This document shows positions 48,021 to 56,755 of a stretch of 64,000 nucleotides of DNA, in pieces (positions within the stretch are counted from its first letter, which is position 1; every line of letters begins with the position of its first letter). The notes beneath the pieces were generated by a model. It was not told where the DNA came from. It worked only from the letters and a program-made list of their open reading frames with translations, and ran no database searches. A program made the translations under genes and the position numbers. This DNA is from Acidobacteriota bacterium (lineage in GTDB: Bacteria; Acidobacteriota; Blastocatellia; Pyrinomonadales; Pyrinomonadaceae), in NCBI GenBank assembly GCA_003697135.1, contig RFGC01000018.1:124001-188000 (forward strand), given 5' to 3'.

Positions 48021-49838
48021 TTAGGTTCGGCTAGTGGTTTTTTTGAAAGGCTCAGCGAATTGAAGTTCATAAAGTCTTTTGTAAATGCCGCGTTTTGCAA
48101 TCAGTTCTTCGTGAGTTCCGACCTCAACTATCTTACCTTTTTCCATAACCACAATCAGATCAGCTCGGCGGATAGTCGAGAGCCTATGTGCGATTATTAT
48201 TGCTGTTTTGCCTTCCAAGAGATTTGCTAATGCTCTTTGCACTAAATTTTCACTTTCAGCATCGAGCGCGCTTGTAGCTTCGTCGAGAATCAAAACAGGC
48301 GCATCCATCAGAACAGCTCTTGCTATTGCAATTCTTTGTTTTTGCCCACCGGAGAGAAATTGCCCTCTTTCGCCGACAATCGTATCATAGCCTTGCGGAA
48401 GTGCAACGATGAAATCATGTGCATAAGCTATGCGTGCGGCGCGTTCGATTTCTTCATCTGTAGCATCGGGTTTACCGTAGGAAATGTTGTAGCGGATCGT
48501 ATCGTTGAAAAGGACTGTTTCTTGTGTCACCAAAGCAATTTGGCGTCTCAAGGAGCTGAGACGCGCATTGCGCAGGTCTATCCCGTCCCAAAAAATTGCT
48601 CCTTCTGTTGGATCGTAAAGTCTCTGAATCAATTTCGTTAAACTCGATTTGCCACCACCGCTTTCGCCAACCAAAGCAATGATTTTGCCTTTCGGAATCT
48701 CTAGGGAAACTCTATCCAAAACTTTTTTGCCATGAGGTTTGTAACTGAAAGAAACGTCTTTGAGTTCGATTTTATCTTGAAGAGGTTTCAGCTCTACGGC
48801 ATCTTCTTTTTCCGGTAGCGTTTCAGAATGATCGAGTATATTCCAGATGTCACGTGTTGCGGCAAAGGCTTTATTAAGCTCATTGTGTTGGCGTGAGATT
48901 TTTCTTACGGGATCGTAGCTTCGGAAAAGAAAGAAAAGAAAGGTGAAAAACTGCGAGGCTTCCATTCGTCCCAAATTTATCTCTCGCAAGCCGAAGAAAA
49001 GCAATACGGAAATCAGTAAAACGCCGATTAAGGAAATTGTTGGCGGTGAGAATGCAGAAATCTTTCCAGAGCGAAGATTAGCTTGAGCGATTTTGAGGGC
49101 GACTTTGGCAAATCTTTGCTTTTCCCGTTCTTCAGCCCGATAAGCTTTGACAATTTGATGATTTGAAAGCGTTTCTTGCGCCGTGTCAGTTAGGAGTTTG
49201 TTTCCCTCGAATGCTTCTTCTGAGAGCTTACGCAAGGTTTTTGAGAATTTAGAAGTTATGTATGCGATTATCGGCGCTATAATCAAAGCTCCGAGCATCA
49301 ATCGCCAGTTGTAGTAAAATGCGGCTGAAACGAAGAAAATCAGTGCGAAACTTTCTTTCAAAACGTCTCTCAAATTTGCCGAGACTGCCAGTTCTATTGC
49401 GGTTGCAGAAACAACGAGTTTTGAGACCAAAAAGTTTGTTCTGTGTTTTTCGAAGAACGATGAAGATTGTTTAAGAAGATGCTCGTAAAGCTCACGTCGC
49501 AATTGTAAAACTGCTGATTGCCCAACCTTTGCCATCAGATAAACCGAAAAATACTCTGCGATTCCGCCAAGAATCGTGAAAGTAATCAGCATCAGTGAAA
49601 TTGCAAACCATTGCTTGAGCCAATCATCTTGCGGAATAAATTCCTGCAAATTAAAAAGCGTTTGGGTGCGCGCTCCAACATTTGTCCCGAAAACAACATC
49701 GGTTATAGGCACAATCAATGCACCTGTGGCAGTTTCAAACACCGCTACCAGAACCATTGAAATTAAGGCGAGTAAGAAAATATGCCAGTTAGGTCGCAAA
49801 TATCCGAGTAGTCTTTTGAAGTCTTTCATTTTTTTCAA
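48021..49838 (-). CDS. ABC transporter, permease-ATPase fusion (MsbA-like lipid flippase)
   Basis: A 605-residue half-transporter. It has six membrane segments in the N-terminal about 310 residues and an ATPase domain after residue about 340. Walker A is GESGGGKSS, the signature is LSGGQKQRIAIARA, and Walker B leads to LDEATSALD. The domain order and N-terminal start (LLGYLRPNWHIFLLAL) fit MsbA-type exporters that flip lipid A-core or other lipids; multidrug exporters share the same shape. With kdsB and other LPS genes in the window a lipid role is plausible. A single gene convergent with the transpeptidase. Confidence 0.88.
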   Translation of the reverse strand: MKKMKDFKRLLGYLRPNWHIFLLALISMVLVAVFETATGALIVPITDVVFGTNVGARTQTLFNLQEFIPQDDWLKQWFAISLMLITFTILGGIAEYFSVYLMAKVGQSAVLQLRRELYEHLLKQSSSFFEKHRTNFLVSKLVVSATAIELAVSANLRDVLKESFALIFFVSAAFYYNWRLMLGALIIAPIIAYITSKFSKTLRKLSEEAFEGNKLLTDTAQETLSNHQIVKAYRAEEREKQRFAKVALKIAQANLRSGKISAFSPPTISLIGVLLISVLLFFGLREINLGRMEASQFFTFLFFLFRSYDPVRKISRQHNELNKAFAATRDIWNILDHSETLPEKEDAVELKPLQDKIELKDVSFSYKPHGKKVLDRVSLEIPKGKIIALVGESGGGKSSLTKLIQRLYDPTEGAIFWDGIDLRNARLSSLRRQIALVTQETVLFNDTIRYNISYGKPDATDEEIERAARIAYAHDFIVALPQGYDTIVGERGQFLSGGQKQRIAIARAVLMDAPVLILDEATSALDAESENLVQRALANLLEGKTAIIIAHRLSTIRRADLIVVMEKGKIVEVGTHEELIAKRGIYKRLYELQFAEPFKKTTSRT

Positions 49839-49980
49839 AACCTGCTTAAAGTCTAGTCTTGAGAATAGGAAAATTCAAATTTTACCGAATGCGTTGGGAT
49901 TGCTGGGAATGTATCGGCAACCGTCGCTTGAAAAAAGCTCATCTTTTTTTCAAAACTTAATAAGTAAAGGAGAGTGTAGA

Positions 49981-51519
49981 ATGAGAAAAACTTACTTGGT
50001 TTCGTTGCTGGTAATTTTGTCTGCAATTCTTCAAGCGATAGCTCAAGTTGATGTTCCACGCCAGGCTTTGGCGATAACGTATCCGCAAGGCGAAACCGTC
50101 AAGGTTTTATTTCGTGGAACGACTCGCTTTCCGAGAATGAGCGGAGAGGCTACCATCAAACGCACGGCACGAAATACTACAGAGATAGACCTTTCGGTTT
50201 CAAAAATGCCACGCCCATTTGAACTTGGGGCGGGTTACACAACCTATGTTTTGTGGGCTATTTCGCCTGATGGAACTATAAACAATCTCGGCGAAATCAA
50301 GCGTCGCGGCACTTTTGAGTTTGATTCAAAAATAAAAGTTACGACTCCTTTGCAAACTTTCGCTCTTATTGTGACGGCAGAGCCTCATTTTCTAGTGCGT
50401 CGTCCAAGTAGAGCTGTTATGTTGGAGAATATAGCGGCTACTACTCGAAGCGGGAAAGTTGTGCAGACAACGCAAACAGTAAACTATTTTGGAAATACTA
50501 GCGACTATTTCTTTGATGCAAGAGCACCTGAAATAGCCGAAAGTGACTATGCCAAGACTCCACCAACTATTTTGCAGGCAAGGCAGGCAGTGGTTTTAGC
50601 AAAATTTGCAGGTGCAACACGCGAGGCTCAAGAAGAACTGCAAGAAGCTGAAGATTTGTTGAGAAAAGCTGAAGACGCTTGGAGAGCAGGAAGAGATGAG
50701 GGTGAAGTCGAGATAATTGCGCGACAAGCAATAGGCGCGGCTGTTAAAGCTGAAAGCATTGCGCTTGCGCGCACAGAGGCGCGCAAAATAAGAGATGAAA
50801 AAATCCGCACCGAATCCGAAATACGCCAAGCTGAAGAAAAATACGCTGAAGCGCAAAACGAAATCAAATTACTCAAAGAAGAACTGGCTCGTGAAAGAAA
50901 ATTCCGTGAATTTTCCGAAAGAGACGTAGAAAACTTAAATCGGCAAATCAAAATCTTGCAAGAAGAAAATGCTCGGCTTCGTCAGGAAATATCGAGTCTT
51001 CGTAAGGAAGTTGAAGATGCGAAAGCGAAATTAGCAAGGGTAGAAGGCGAGAAGGAAGCACTTGAGCGCCAACGTGAAAAAGAGCAAAAGCTTGCGCGTC
51101 TTAAGGAAAGCGCACCTTCGTTCATGCAGTCACTCAAGCCTTTTGGGAATGTCAGACAAACCGAGCGCGGGATTGTTTTGACCTTGCCTGAAAGTTATTT
51201 TGAAAACATAAGGTCCACTCTGTTCACAAAGCAAGCTGAAACAAGGCTGATAAATCTTGCAACTATCTTAGCAAATAATCCAGACTATAAAATCGTCATC
51301 GAATCTCACACAGACAGCAAAGGCGTGCCGGGAGAGCTTTTGAATCTGACACAAGCAAGAGCCGGCTTGGTAGCACAGAAACTAGCCGAAGGCGGCGTAG
51401 AAGCTGGCAGAATAGAAGCAAAAGGTTTCGGTGCAAGCGTTCCTGTTGCTCCAAACGATACGAACTTAAATCGTGCAAAAAATCGCCGTATCGAGATTAT
51501 CTTGATTCCGAATCTTTAA
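49981..51519 (+). CDS. OmpA-family outer membrane protein with central coiled coil
   Basis: A 512-residue protein. It has a signal peptide (about 1-22, ending AIAQ), an N-terminal beta-rich domain (to about residue 170), and a long E/R/K-rich coiled coil (about 190-375). The C-terminal OmpA-like peptidoglycan-binding domain (about 400-512) shows [24 protein letters not shown] and NRRIEIIL. The TDxxG and RA-V-L pattern is that of OmpA/Pal/MotB domains. It probably links envelope layers. The ATG at 49981 has an AAAGGAGAG site; the frame is open much further upstream but that part overlaps msbA and is not coding. Confidence 0.88.
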   Translation: MRKTYLVSLLVILSAILQAIAQVDVPRQALAITYPQGETVKVLFRGTTRFPRMSGEATIKRTARNTTEIDLSVSKMPRPFELGAGYTTYVLWAISPDGTINNLGEIKRRGTFEFDSKIKVTTPLQTFALIVTAEPHFLVRRPSRAVMLENIAATTRSGKVVQTTQTVNYFGNTSDYFFDARAPEIAESDYAKTPPTILQARQAVVLAKFAGATREAQEELQEAEDLLRKAEDAWRAGRDEGEVEIIARQAIGAAVKAESIALARTEARKIRDEKIRTESEIRQAEEKYAEAQNEIKLLKEELARERKFREFSERDVENLNRQIKILQEENARLRQEISSLRKEVEDAKAKLARVEGEKEALERQREKEQKLARLKESAPSFMQSLKPFGNVRQTERGIVLTLPESYFENIRSTLFTKQAETRLINLATILANNPDYKIVIESHTDSKGVPGELLNLTQARAGLVAQKLAEGGVEAGRIEAKGFGASVPVAPNDTNLNRAKNRRIEIILIPNL

Positions 51520-51542
51520 GGTTTTCGTTGTTGGCAAAAATC

Positions 51543-51881
51543 ATGCAAACGATTTCGTGGGATGATTTCGTAAAAATTGAAATTCGCGTCGGGAAAATAA
51601 TCAAAGCAGAAGAATTTCCTGAAGCCAGAAAACCGGCTTATAAACTGCTAATTGATTTCGGCGATGAGATAGGTTTGAGGAAATCCAGCGCTCAAATAAC
51701 CGATTTATACAAACCAGAAGATTTAGTCGGGAAGTTGGTAGTGGCGGTCGTGAATCTACCAGAAAAACGCATAGGTCCATTCACTTCAGAATGCTTGGTT
51801 ACAGGTTTTCCCGATGAAAACGGTAAAGTCGTTCTTTGCGTTCCAGAGCGCGAAGTTCCTTTGGGAGCAAAACTGTTTTAG
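51543..51881 (+). CDS. csaA: CsaA-like tRNA-binding-domain protein
   Basis: A 112-residue protein that is a single OB-fold tRNA-binding domain (EMAP/Arc1p type). Typical motifs are [16 protein letters not shown] near the N terminus, KSSAQIT in the middle, and [18 protein letters not shown] further on. It belongs to CsaA, the small cytosolic chaperone linked to protein export, and to the similar C-terminal domain of bacterial methionyl-tRNA synthetase. The ATG at 51543 gives family length (about 110). It lies 23 nt after the OmpA gene on the same strand. Confidence 0.92.
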   Translation: MQTISWDDFVKIEIRVGKIIKAEEFPEARKPAYKLLIDFGDEIGLRKSSAQITDLYKPEDLVGKLVVAVVNLPEKRIGPFTSECLVTGFPDENGKVVLCVPEREVPLGAKLF

Positions 51882-51911
51882 CACTTCCTTGAAAAACTCT
51901 GTAACGAACTG

Positions 51912-53237
51912 TTAATTTTTCCGGTGATTTTCAAGCCAGCTTTCCAAGACTGAATTCTTCAAAATAATTGTTTGCTCTCTTTCAGCACCTGTAGAGATAA
52001 GATCAATTTTGACTCCGATAGCATCAGAGAGAAAATTGACATATCTTTTCGCATCTTCGGGTAATTTTTCAAAATCGGTGATGCCAGAAGTATCGGTTTT
52101 CCAGCCTTTCAAAGTTTCGTAGATTGGTTTTACTCTTCTCAAGTCATAAGCAGATGCCGGGAAAGTATTAACAACTTTACCATCGAGTTGATAGCCGATG
52201 CATACTTTGATTTCGTCTAGGGCATCTAGAACATCGAGTTTTGTTAGAGCGACAGAATCGAATCCATTAAGTTGTGCCGCGTAGCGAGTTGCGACGGCAT
52301 CGAACCAACCGCATCGGCGCGGTCGGCGAGTAACAGAACCGTATTCGTTTCCACGCTGTCGAATAAGGTTTGCGATTTCTTCTTCTGCATCAATCATCTC
52401 TGTTGGGAAGGGGCCTTCACCAACTCTCGTTGTATAGGTTCTGACAATTCCTAATACGCCTGTGATGTGATGGGGCGGAATACCAAGCCCAACGCAAGCC
52501 CCGCCTGCAGTTGGATTTGACGAAGTAACGAAAGGATAAGTCCCGTGATCTACGTCCAGAAGCGTTGCCTGCGCTCCTTCGAGCAAGATTTTCTTGCCTT
52601 GCCTTTTAGCTTCTGCGATAAAAGCTGATGTCTCGCAAACGTAAGGTTTGAGTCTTTCGATTAAGACGGAAATCTCATCGAAAATCTCGTCTGAACGCAG
52701 AGGTTCGCGCCCATAAAGCACTATGATTCTATTAGCTTCTTCCAAGTTTCGCTCGATTTTTTGCTTGAGAATTTCTGGCACTAAAGCATCAGCAACTCTT
52801 ATACCGCGCCTTCCCGCTTTATCTTCATAAGCAGGACCGATGCCGCGCAAAGTCGTGCCGATTTTCTCATTTCCTAGTCTTTCTTCGCTCGTGTGATCAA
52901 GGACTCTGTGATATGGCATTATCAAATGTGCGCGGCTTGAAACCTTCAGCCGTTCGGGGGTTATCGAAATTCCTTCACCTTGCATCTGTTCAACTTCTTC
53001 AAAGAATGCTTTCGGGTCAATAACCATGCCGTTTCCGAGCACGCAGGTTTTGTCTTCGTGAATGATGCCTGAAGGTAGAAGCCTCAAGATGAAAGACTTG
53101 TTTTTTACATGAACGGAGTGTCCCGCTTTATGTCCGCCTTGATAACGTGCTACGATGTCGAATTTATCAGTCAATAAATCAACTATTTTGCCTTTGCCTT
53201 CGTCGCCCCATTGGGCACCAATTACTGCGATTATCAT
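51912..53237 (-). CDS. purA: adenylosuccinate synthase
   Basis: A 441-residue enzyme that joins IMP and aspartate with GTP in AMP synthesis. Motifs are the start VIGAQWGDEGKGKIVD (Lys and Asp of the active site), GHSVHVKNKSF, the GTTLRGIGPAYEDK block (IMP site), and NPTAGGACVGLG with TRVGEGPFPTE. Near the C terminus, STGAEREQTI is the guanine-binding motif. Length is typical (about 430). It starts 4 nt downstream of glgA and is presumably cotranscribed. Confidence 0.97.
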   Translation of the reverse strand: MIIAVIGAQWGDEGKGKIVDLLTDKFDIVARYQGGHKAGHSVHVKNKSFILRLLPSGIIHEDKTCVLGNGMVIDPKAFFEEVEQMQGEGISITPERLKVSSRAHLIMPYHRVLDHTSEERLGNEKIGTTLRGIGPAYEDKAGRRGIRVADALVPEILKQKIERNLEEANRIIVLYGREPLRSDEIFDEISVLIERLKPYVCETSAFIAEAKRQGKKILLEGAQATLLDVDHGTYPFVTSSNPTAGGACVGLGIPPHHITGVLGIVRTYTTRVGEGPFPTEMIDAEEEIANLIRQRGNEYGSVTRRPRRCGWFDAVATRYAAQLNGFDSVALTKLDVLDALDEIKVCIGYQLDGKVVNTFPASAYDLRRVKPIYETLKGWKTDTSGITDFEKLPEDAKRYVNFLSDAIGVKIDLISTGAEREQTIILKNSVLESWLENHRKN

Positions 53238-53241
53238 AAGC

Positions 53242-54663
53242 TCAATCTTTTAGCATTGAATAAAGCTGAACGTATTTGCGTGCGGCATTTTCCCACGAAT
53301 TATCTTCATTCATTCCGTTTAGCTGAAGTCTCCGCCATAATTCCTTGTCGTAGTATATGAACAGAGCTTCGTAGATTTTCTCAAGGAACTTGTCGGCTCT
53401 GAATTCCTGAAACTTAAAGCCTGTGCCTGTTAAAGTGACAGCGTTGAAGTTTTCAACCGTATCGTCCAAACCGCCAACAGCTCGAACTATGGGAACTGTT
53501 CCGTAGCGGAGTGAATACATTTGATTTAGTCCGCAAGGCTCAAAACGCGACGGCATCAGAAAAATATCCGCTCCCGCTTCAATCTTATGGGCTAAAGTTT
53601 CGTTATAGCCAATATAGACGCCGACTTGGCGCGGAGCATAATCACGTAGCCTTTGCCAGAATTGCTCGTATTGCCATTCGCCCGAACCAAGCGCAATGAT
53701 GTATGAACCCGTTGCAAGAAGCTCGCCTGCAATTTCCATTATCAAATCAATTCCTTTTTGGGCAGTTAAACGGCTTATCGAAGCAAAAACAGGTTTTTCA
53801 AGGTCCACGGGCAAACCAAAACTTTCAAGAAGAGAGCGTTTGCAGATGAGCTTTCCGCTCAAATCGTTTTTGCTATAGTTTGCCGGCAAGTTCGGATCGG
53901 TTTCCGGATTCCAAACTTCATAATCAATTCCGTTGACAATCCCGAAAAGTCTATTTGAGCGAAGTCGCAAAAGCCAGTCCAAACCGTAACCTGCTTCTGG
54001 TGTTTGAATCTCAAGGCTGTATCTTCTGGAGACTGTTGTTAGCACGTCTGAAACGACTAATCCTGCTTTAAGTGCAGATGCATAGCCATTAAACGAAAAT
54101 GCGTTAACTTCAAATTCTCCCCCGAAGCCTAATTTCCAAAGTTCGTCTAAACTGAAGCCGCCTTGATAGGCGAGATTGTGAATCGAAAAAACAACATGAG
54201 TTTTCTGCCAGTAGGGATCGTAGTTAGAGAGTCTCGCTAGTTCAACAGCCGCAAAACCAGTGTGCCAGTCGTTCAGATGAACAATGTCCGGCGGCGCTCC
54301 AAGTCTTTTTAGCAACAAAATCGAAGCATGACTAAAAAACGCAAATCTTTCATAGTCTTCTCTAAAGCCATAAATCGAAGAGCGATGGAAAAATTCAGGT
54401 GCATCAATTAAAAAAGTCGGTGAGCCGTTGGCTTCTGAATAGAAGGCTTTTGCTCTGTAGATAAGGCCGCGCCAATCAACCCATAGATCGTCAATCGCAA
54501 GTTTCCAAAGATATTCACCTTTGGTTTGCAAGTAACAAGGCGTTATCAAGACCGAGTCAACACCTATTTTTTTCAATGCTTTCGGTAGTGCACCGGCCAC
54601 ATCGCCTAAACCACCGGTTTTTGAATATGGAACTGCTTCAGCAGAAACAACGGCAACACGCAT
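53242..54663 (-). CDS. glgA: glycogen synthase (ADP-glucose type)
   Basis: A 473-residue GT5 enzyme that extends alpha-1,4-glucan from ADP-glucose. The N-terminal KTGGLGDVAGALPKAL holds the nucleotide-sugar-binding loop; VFSIHNLAYQG and VNGIDYEVWNPETD follow, and the C-terminal MPSRFEPCGLNQMYSLRYG carries the E-x7-E type residues. Length is as expected (470-480). No glgB/C/P gene lies in the window. It is paired with purA with a 4-nt gap. The start ATG lies 8 nt after a possible -10 (TATTCT, 54677-54672), with no Shine-Dalgarno sequence. Confidence 0.96.
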   Translation of the reverse strand: MRVAVVSAEAVPYSKTGGLGDVAGALPKALKKIGVDSVLITPCYLQTKGEYLWKLAIDDLWVDWRGLIYRAKAFYSEANGSPTFLIDAPEFFHRSSIYGFREDYERFAFFSHASILLLKRLGAPPDIVHLNDWHTGFAAVELARLSNYDPYWQKTHVVFSIHNLAYQGGFSLDELWKLGFGGEFEVNAFSFNGYASALKAGLVVSDVLTTVSRRYSLEIQTPEAGYGLDWLLRLRSNRLFGIVNGIDYEVWNPETDPNLPANYSKNDLSGKLICKRSLLESFGLPVDLEKPVFASISRLTAQKGIDLIMEIAGELLATGSYIIALGSGEWQYEQFWQRLRDYAPRQVGVYIGYNETLAHKIEAGADIFLMPSRFEPCGLNQMYSLRYGTVPIVRAVGGLDDTVENFNAVTLTGTGFKFQEFRADKFLEKIYEALFIYYDKELWRRLQLNGMNEDNSWENAARKYVQLYSMLKD

Positions 54664-54929
54664 AAACGCAAAGAATACAAATTTATCAAATTTAACTCTG
54701 CCGATACAATTACAAGCTCAAGAATGTTAAGAGCTTAAAAGTCGTTAGCTTGTGTGAGGTCCTTGCAGGTTGCAGAAAGTCTCGTTGAGTCCGAAGTTCT
54801 TTGTTTAATCAAAAAGTGTATCTTCCTCTCTAGAAAAGCGCATCGCTGATTTGTTAACTTTAATTTTAGACGCATTCTTGATTTGAAGATGCTTTAGCCG
54901 AAAATTCTTCAACTTTTTAAGATTCCAAT
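54664..54929. other. 266-bp divergent intergenic region
   Basis: Between glgA (-) and the 53-aa membrane-protein gene (+). I see no tRNA, repeat or strong inverted repeat. It probably contains the two divergent promoters; no convincing -35/-10 pair for the plus strand stands out. Confidence 0.4.
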
Positions 54930-55091
54930 ATGAACGAACCTTTTGAGGAAAAAGTTTTAACTGAGAAGTTTTCAAAAACGACGGAAGAGATACCAGATGA
55001 GCGTTGGTATTGGATTTATTTTTCGGTAGTAATCACGAATTCAATTTTGTTGATGCTTTTTTGGCTTTTTTCCAGGTATTTTTCCGGTTGA
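54930..55091 (+). CDS. 53-residue single-TM protein in front of the SSS symporter
   Basis: A short gene coding for 53 residues: a charged N-terminal half (E/K/T-rich, residues 1-25), then WYWIYFSVVITNSILLMLFWLF as one membrane segment, and an R-Y-F-S-G end. It ends 6 nt before the symporter ATG and reads on the same strand, so it is almost certainly cotranslated. Several SSS-family transporters are preceded by small membrane subunits, usually with two segments; this one is shorter and one-segmented. It might be a small subunit or chaperone of the symporter. Support: reading frame, composition and position only. Confidence 0.65.
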   Translation: MNEPFEEKVLTEKFSKTTEEIPDERWYWIYFSVVITNSILLMLFWLFSRYFSG

Positions 55092-55097
55092 AGCATT

Positions 55098-56753
55098 ATG
55101 AAAACACTTGATTGGGTTGTAGTTGTTGCTTATTTGGCATACGTCATTTGGGATGGTATTCGGCTGACTAAAAAGAGCGAGAGCGCTGAAGGATACTTTC
55201 TGGCGAATCGTAGTTTGCCTTGGTGGGCTGTTGGGCTTTCTGTTATGGCAACTCAGCTTTCTGCCATCACGCTTGTTGGCACGACGGGACAGGCTTACGA
55301 TGACGGAATGCGTTTCTTGCAATTTTACTACGGCCTGCCGCTCGCAATGATTATACTTTGTGTAACGGTTGTCCCATTCTTTTACCGTGCAAAGGTCTAT
55401 ACAGCTTACGAATATCTTGAGCGCAGATTTGACGCTAAAACACGCTCCTTAACAAGTTTTTTCTTCCTACTTTCAAGAGGGTTGAGTTTAGGAGTTGTTA
55501 TCGCTGCGCCTTCGGTTGTTCTTTCAATAGTGCTGGGTTGGAATGAAGTTTTAACAATTTTTGTCATAGGACTTTCCACGACAATTTACACAATGTTTGG
55601 TGGTGTTCAGGCTGTTACATGGACAGACGTAAAGCAAATGTTTGTCATATTCTTTGGACTTGGTGTTTGTCTTTTCATCATAGTTTCTAACTTTCCTGAG
55701 AATTTTTCCGTTACCGATGGGCTTTTTCTAGCCGGTGCTGTTGGAAAACTAGAAACATTCGATTGGCGTTTCGATTTAACATCGAAATACACCTTTTGGT
55801 CGGGCACTTTCGCCGCTCTCTTTCTTTTTCTATCTTATTTTGGTTGTGATCAAAGTCAGGTGCAGAGGTTTCTAACGGCAAAATCTGTTTCTGAAGGGCG
55901 CATCTCGCTTTTGATGTCGGCTTTCCTGAAAATCCCAATGCAATTCTTTATTCTCTTGATCGGGATCATGGTGTTCGTTTTTTATCAGTTTCAAACTCCA
56001 CCAGCGATTTTTAACTCTGTTGAAGAAGCAAAAGTCGCACAACTTCAAGAATATCAGGGGTTTTTGCAAAAATACCAAATTGCTCATCAGAAAAGGGAAG
56101 AGGCCGCAATCAGCTATATCGAAAATCGTTCTGAAGAAACAAAGCAGGATTATATTCAAGCACAAAAAGAATTTACTCAAGTGCGTCAGGAAATTATAGG
56201 TTTTGTCAAAAAGGTAACTGGCGATGAGAAATTCAATGATGTCAACTATGTTTTTCCGAGATTTGTTATTGAAAATATGCCTAATGGCGTCATTGGACTC
56301 ATAATTGCGGCTATTTTTGCTGCTGCGATGTCAACAATTTCATCAGAGTTGAATGCTCTCTCGACAGCAACCACGATGGATTTCTACCGCCGATATTTTG
56401 CCAAAAATGCGGCCGATCGAAACTACTTAATCTTTGGAAGGTTCGCTACTCTTTTCTGGGGGATCTTTGCTTGTATCGTGGCAACATATTCAACCAGATT
56501 AGGCTCGCTGATCGAAGTCGTAAACAAATTTGGGTCTTATTTCTACGGTTCAATACTCGGAGTTTTTATCCTAGCAATTGGCTTCAAACGTGCTACGGCT
56601 AATGGAGCATTCTTCGGCATAATAACCGGGGTTGCTTCTGTTTATATTGCTTCAAGTTATAGCTCGATAGAGTTTCTATGGTTTAACGTTCTAGGATGCT
56701 TTGTTACAGTGGTTGTGGGCTATCTGATAAGCCTATTTTCCTTCAGAAAATAG
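55098..56753 (+). CDS. sodium:solute symporter (SSS family)
   Basis: A 551-residue inner-membrane transporter with about 13 membrane segments. SSS traits: the start [16 protein letters not shown], the region SEGYF-like ([31 protein letters not shown]) in TM2, and [11 protein letters not shown] after TM3. A hydrophilic loop of about 70 residues with many E/K/Q (about 310-375) splits the second half. It couples Na+ entry to uptake of a sugar, amino acid, carboxylate or similar; the substrate is unknown. It is the second gene of the four-gene operon, 6 nt after the small membrane gene and 2 nt before the PIG-L gene. Confidence 0.9.
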   Translation: MKTLDWVVVVAYLAYVIWDGIRLTKKSESAEGYFLANRSLPWWAVGLSVMATQLSAITLVGTTGQAYDDGMRFLQFYYGLPLAMIILCVTVVPFFYRAKVYTAYEYLERRFDAKTRSLTSFFFLLSRGLSLGVVIAAPSVVLSIVLGWNEVLTIFVIGLSTTIYTMFGGVQAVTWTDVKQMFVIFFGLGVCLFIIVSNFPENFSVTDGLFLAGAVGKLETFDWRFDLTSKYTFWSGTFAALFLFLSYFGCDQSQVQRFLTAKSVSEGRISLLMSAFLKIPMQFFILLIGIMVFVFYQFQTPPAIFNSVEEAKVAQLQEYQGFLQKYQIAHQKREEAAISYIENRSEETKQDYIQAQKEFTQVRQEIIGFVKKVTGDEKFNDVNYVFPRFVIENMPNGVIGLIIAAIFAAAMSTISSELNALSTATTMDFYRRYFAKNAADRNYLIFGRFATLFWGIFACIVATYSTRLGSLIEVVNKFGSYFYGSILGVFILAIGFKRATANGAFFGIITGVASVYIASSYSSIEFLWFNVLGCFVTVVVGYLISLFSFRK

Positions 56754-56755
56754 TT

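Noticed and set aside
47564-48100. A 178-codon minus-strand frame covering the 3' end of the transpeptidase gene
   Set aside because: It is antisense to the Lys-rich tail and overlaps the MsbA-like gene's 3' end in another frame; Ser/Phe-rich, no ribosome-binding site.
49576-49980. A 135-codon N-terminal extension of the OmpA-like protein
   Set aside because: It is antisense to the MsbA-like gene and has no signal features, while the ATG at 49981 has a strong Shine-Dalgarno site and is followed by a signal peptide.
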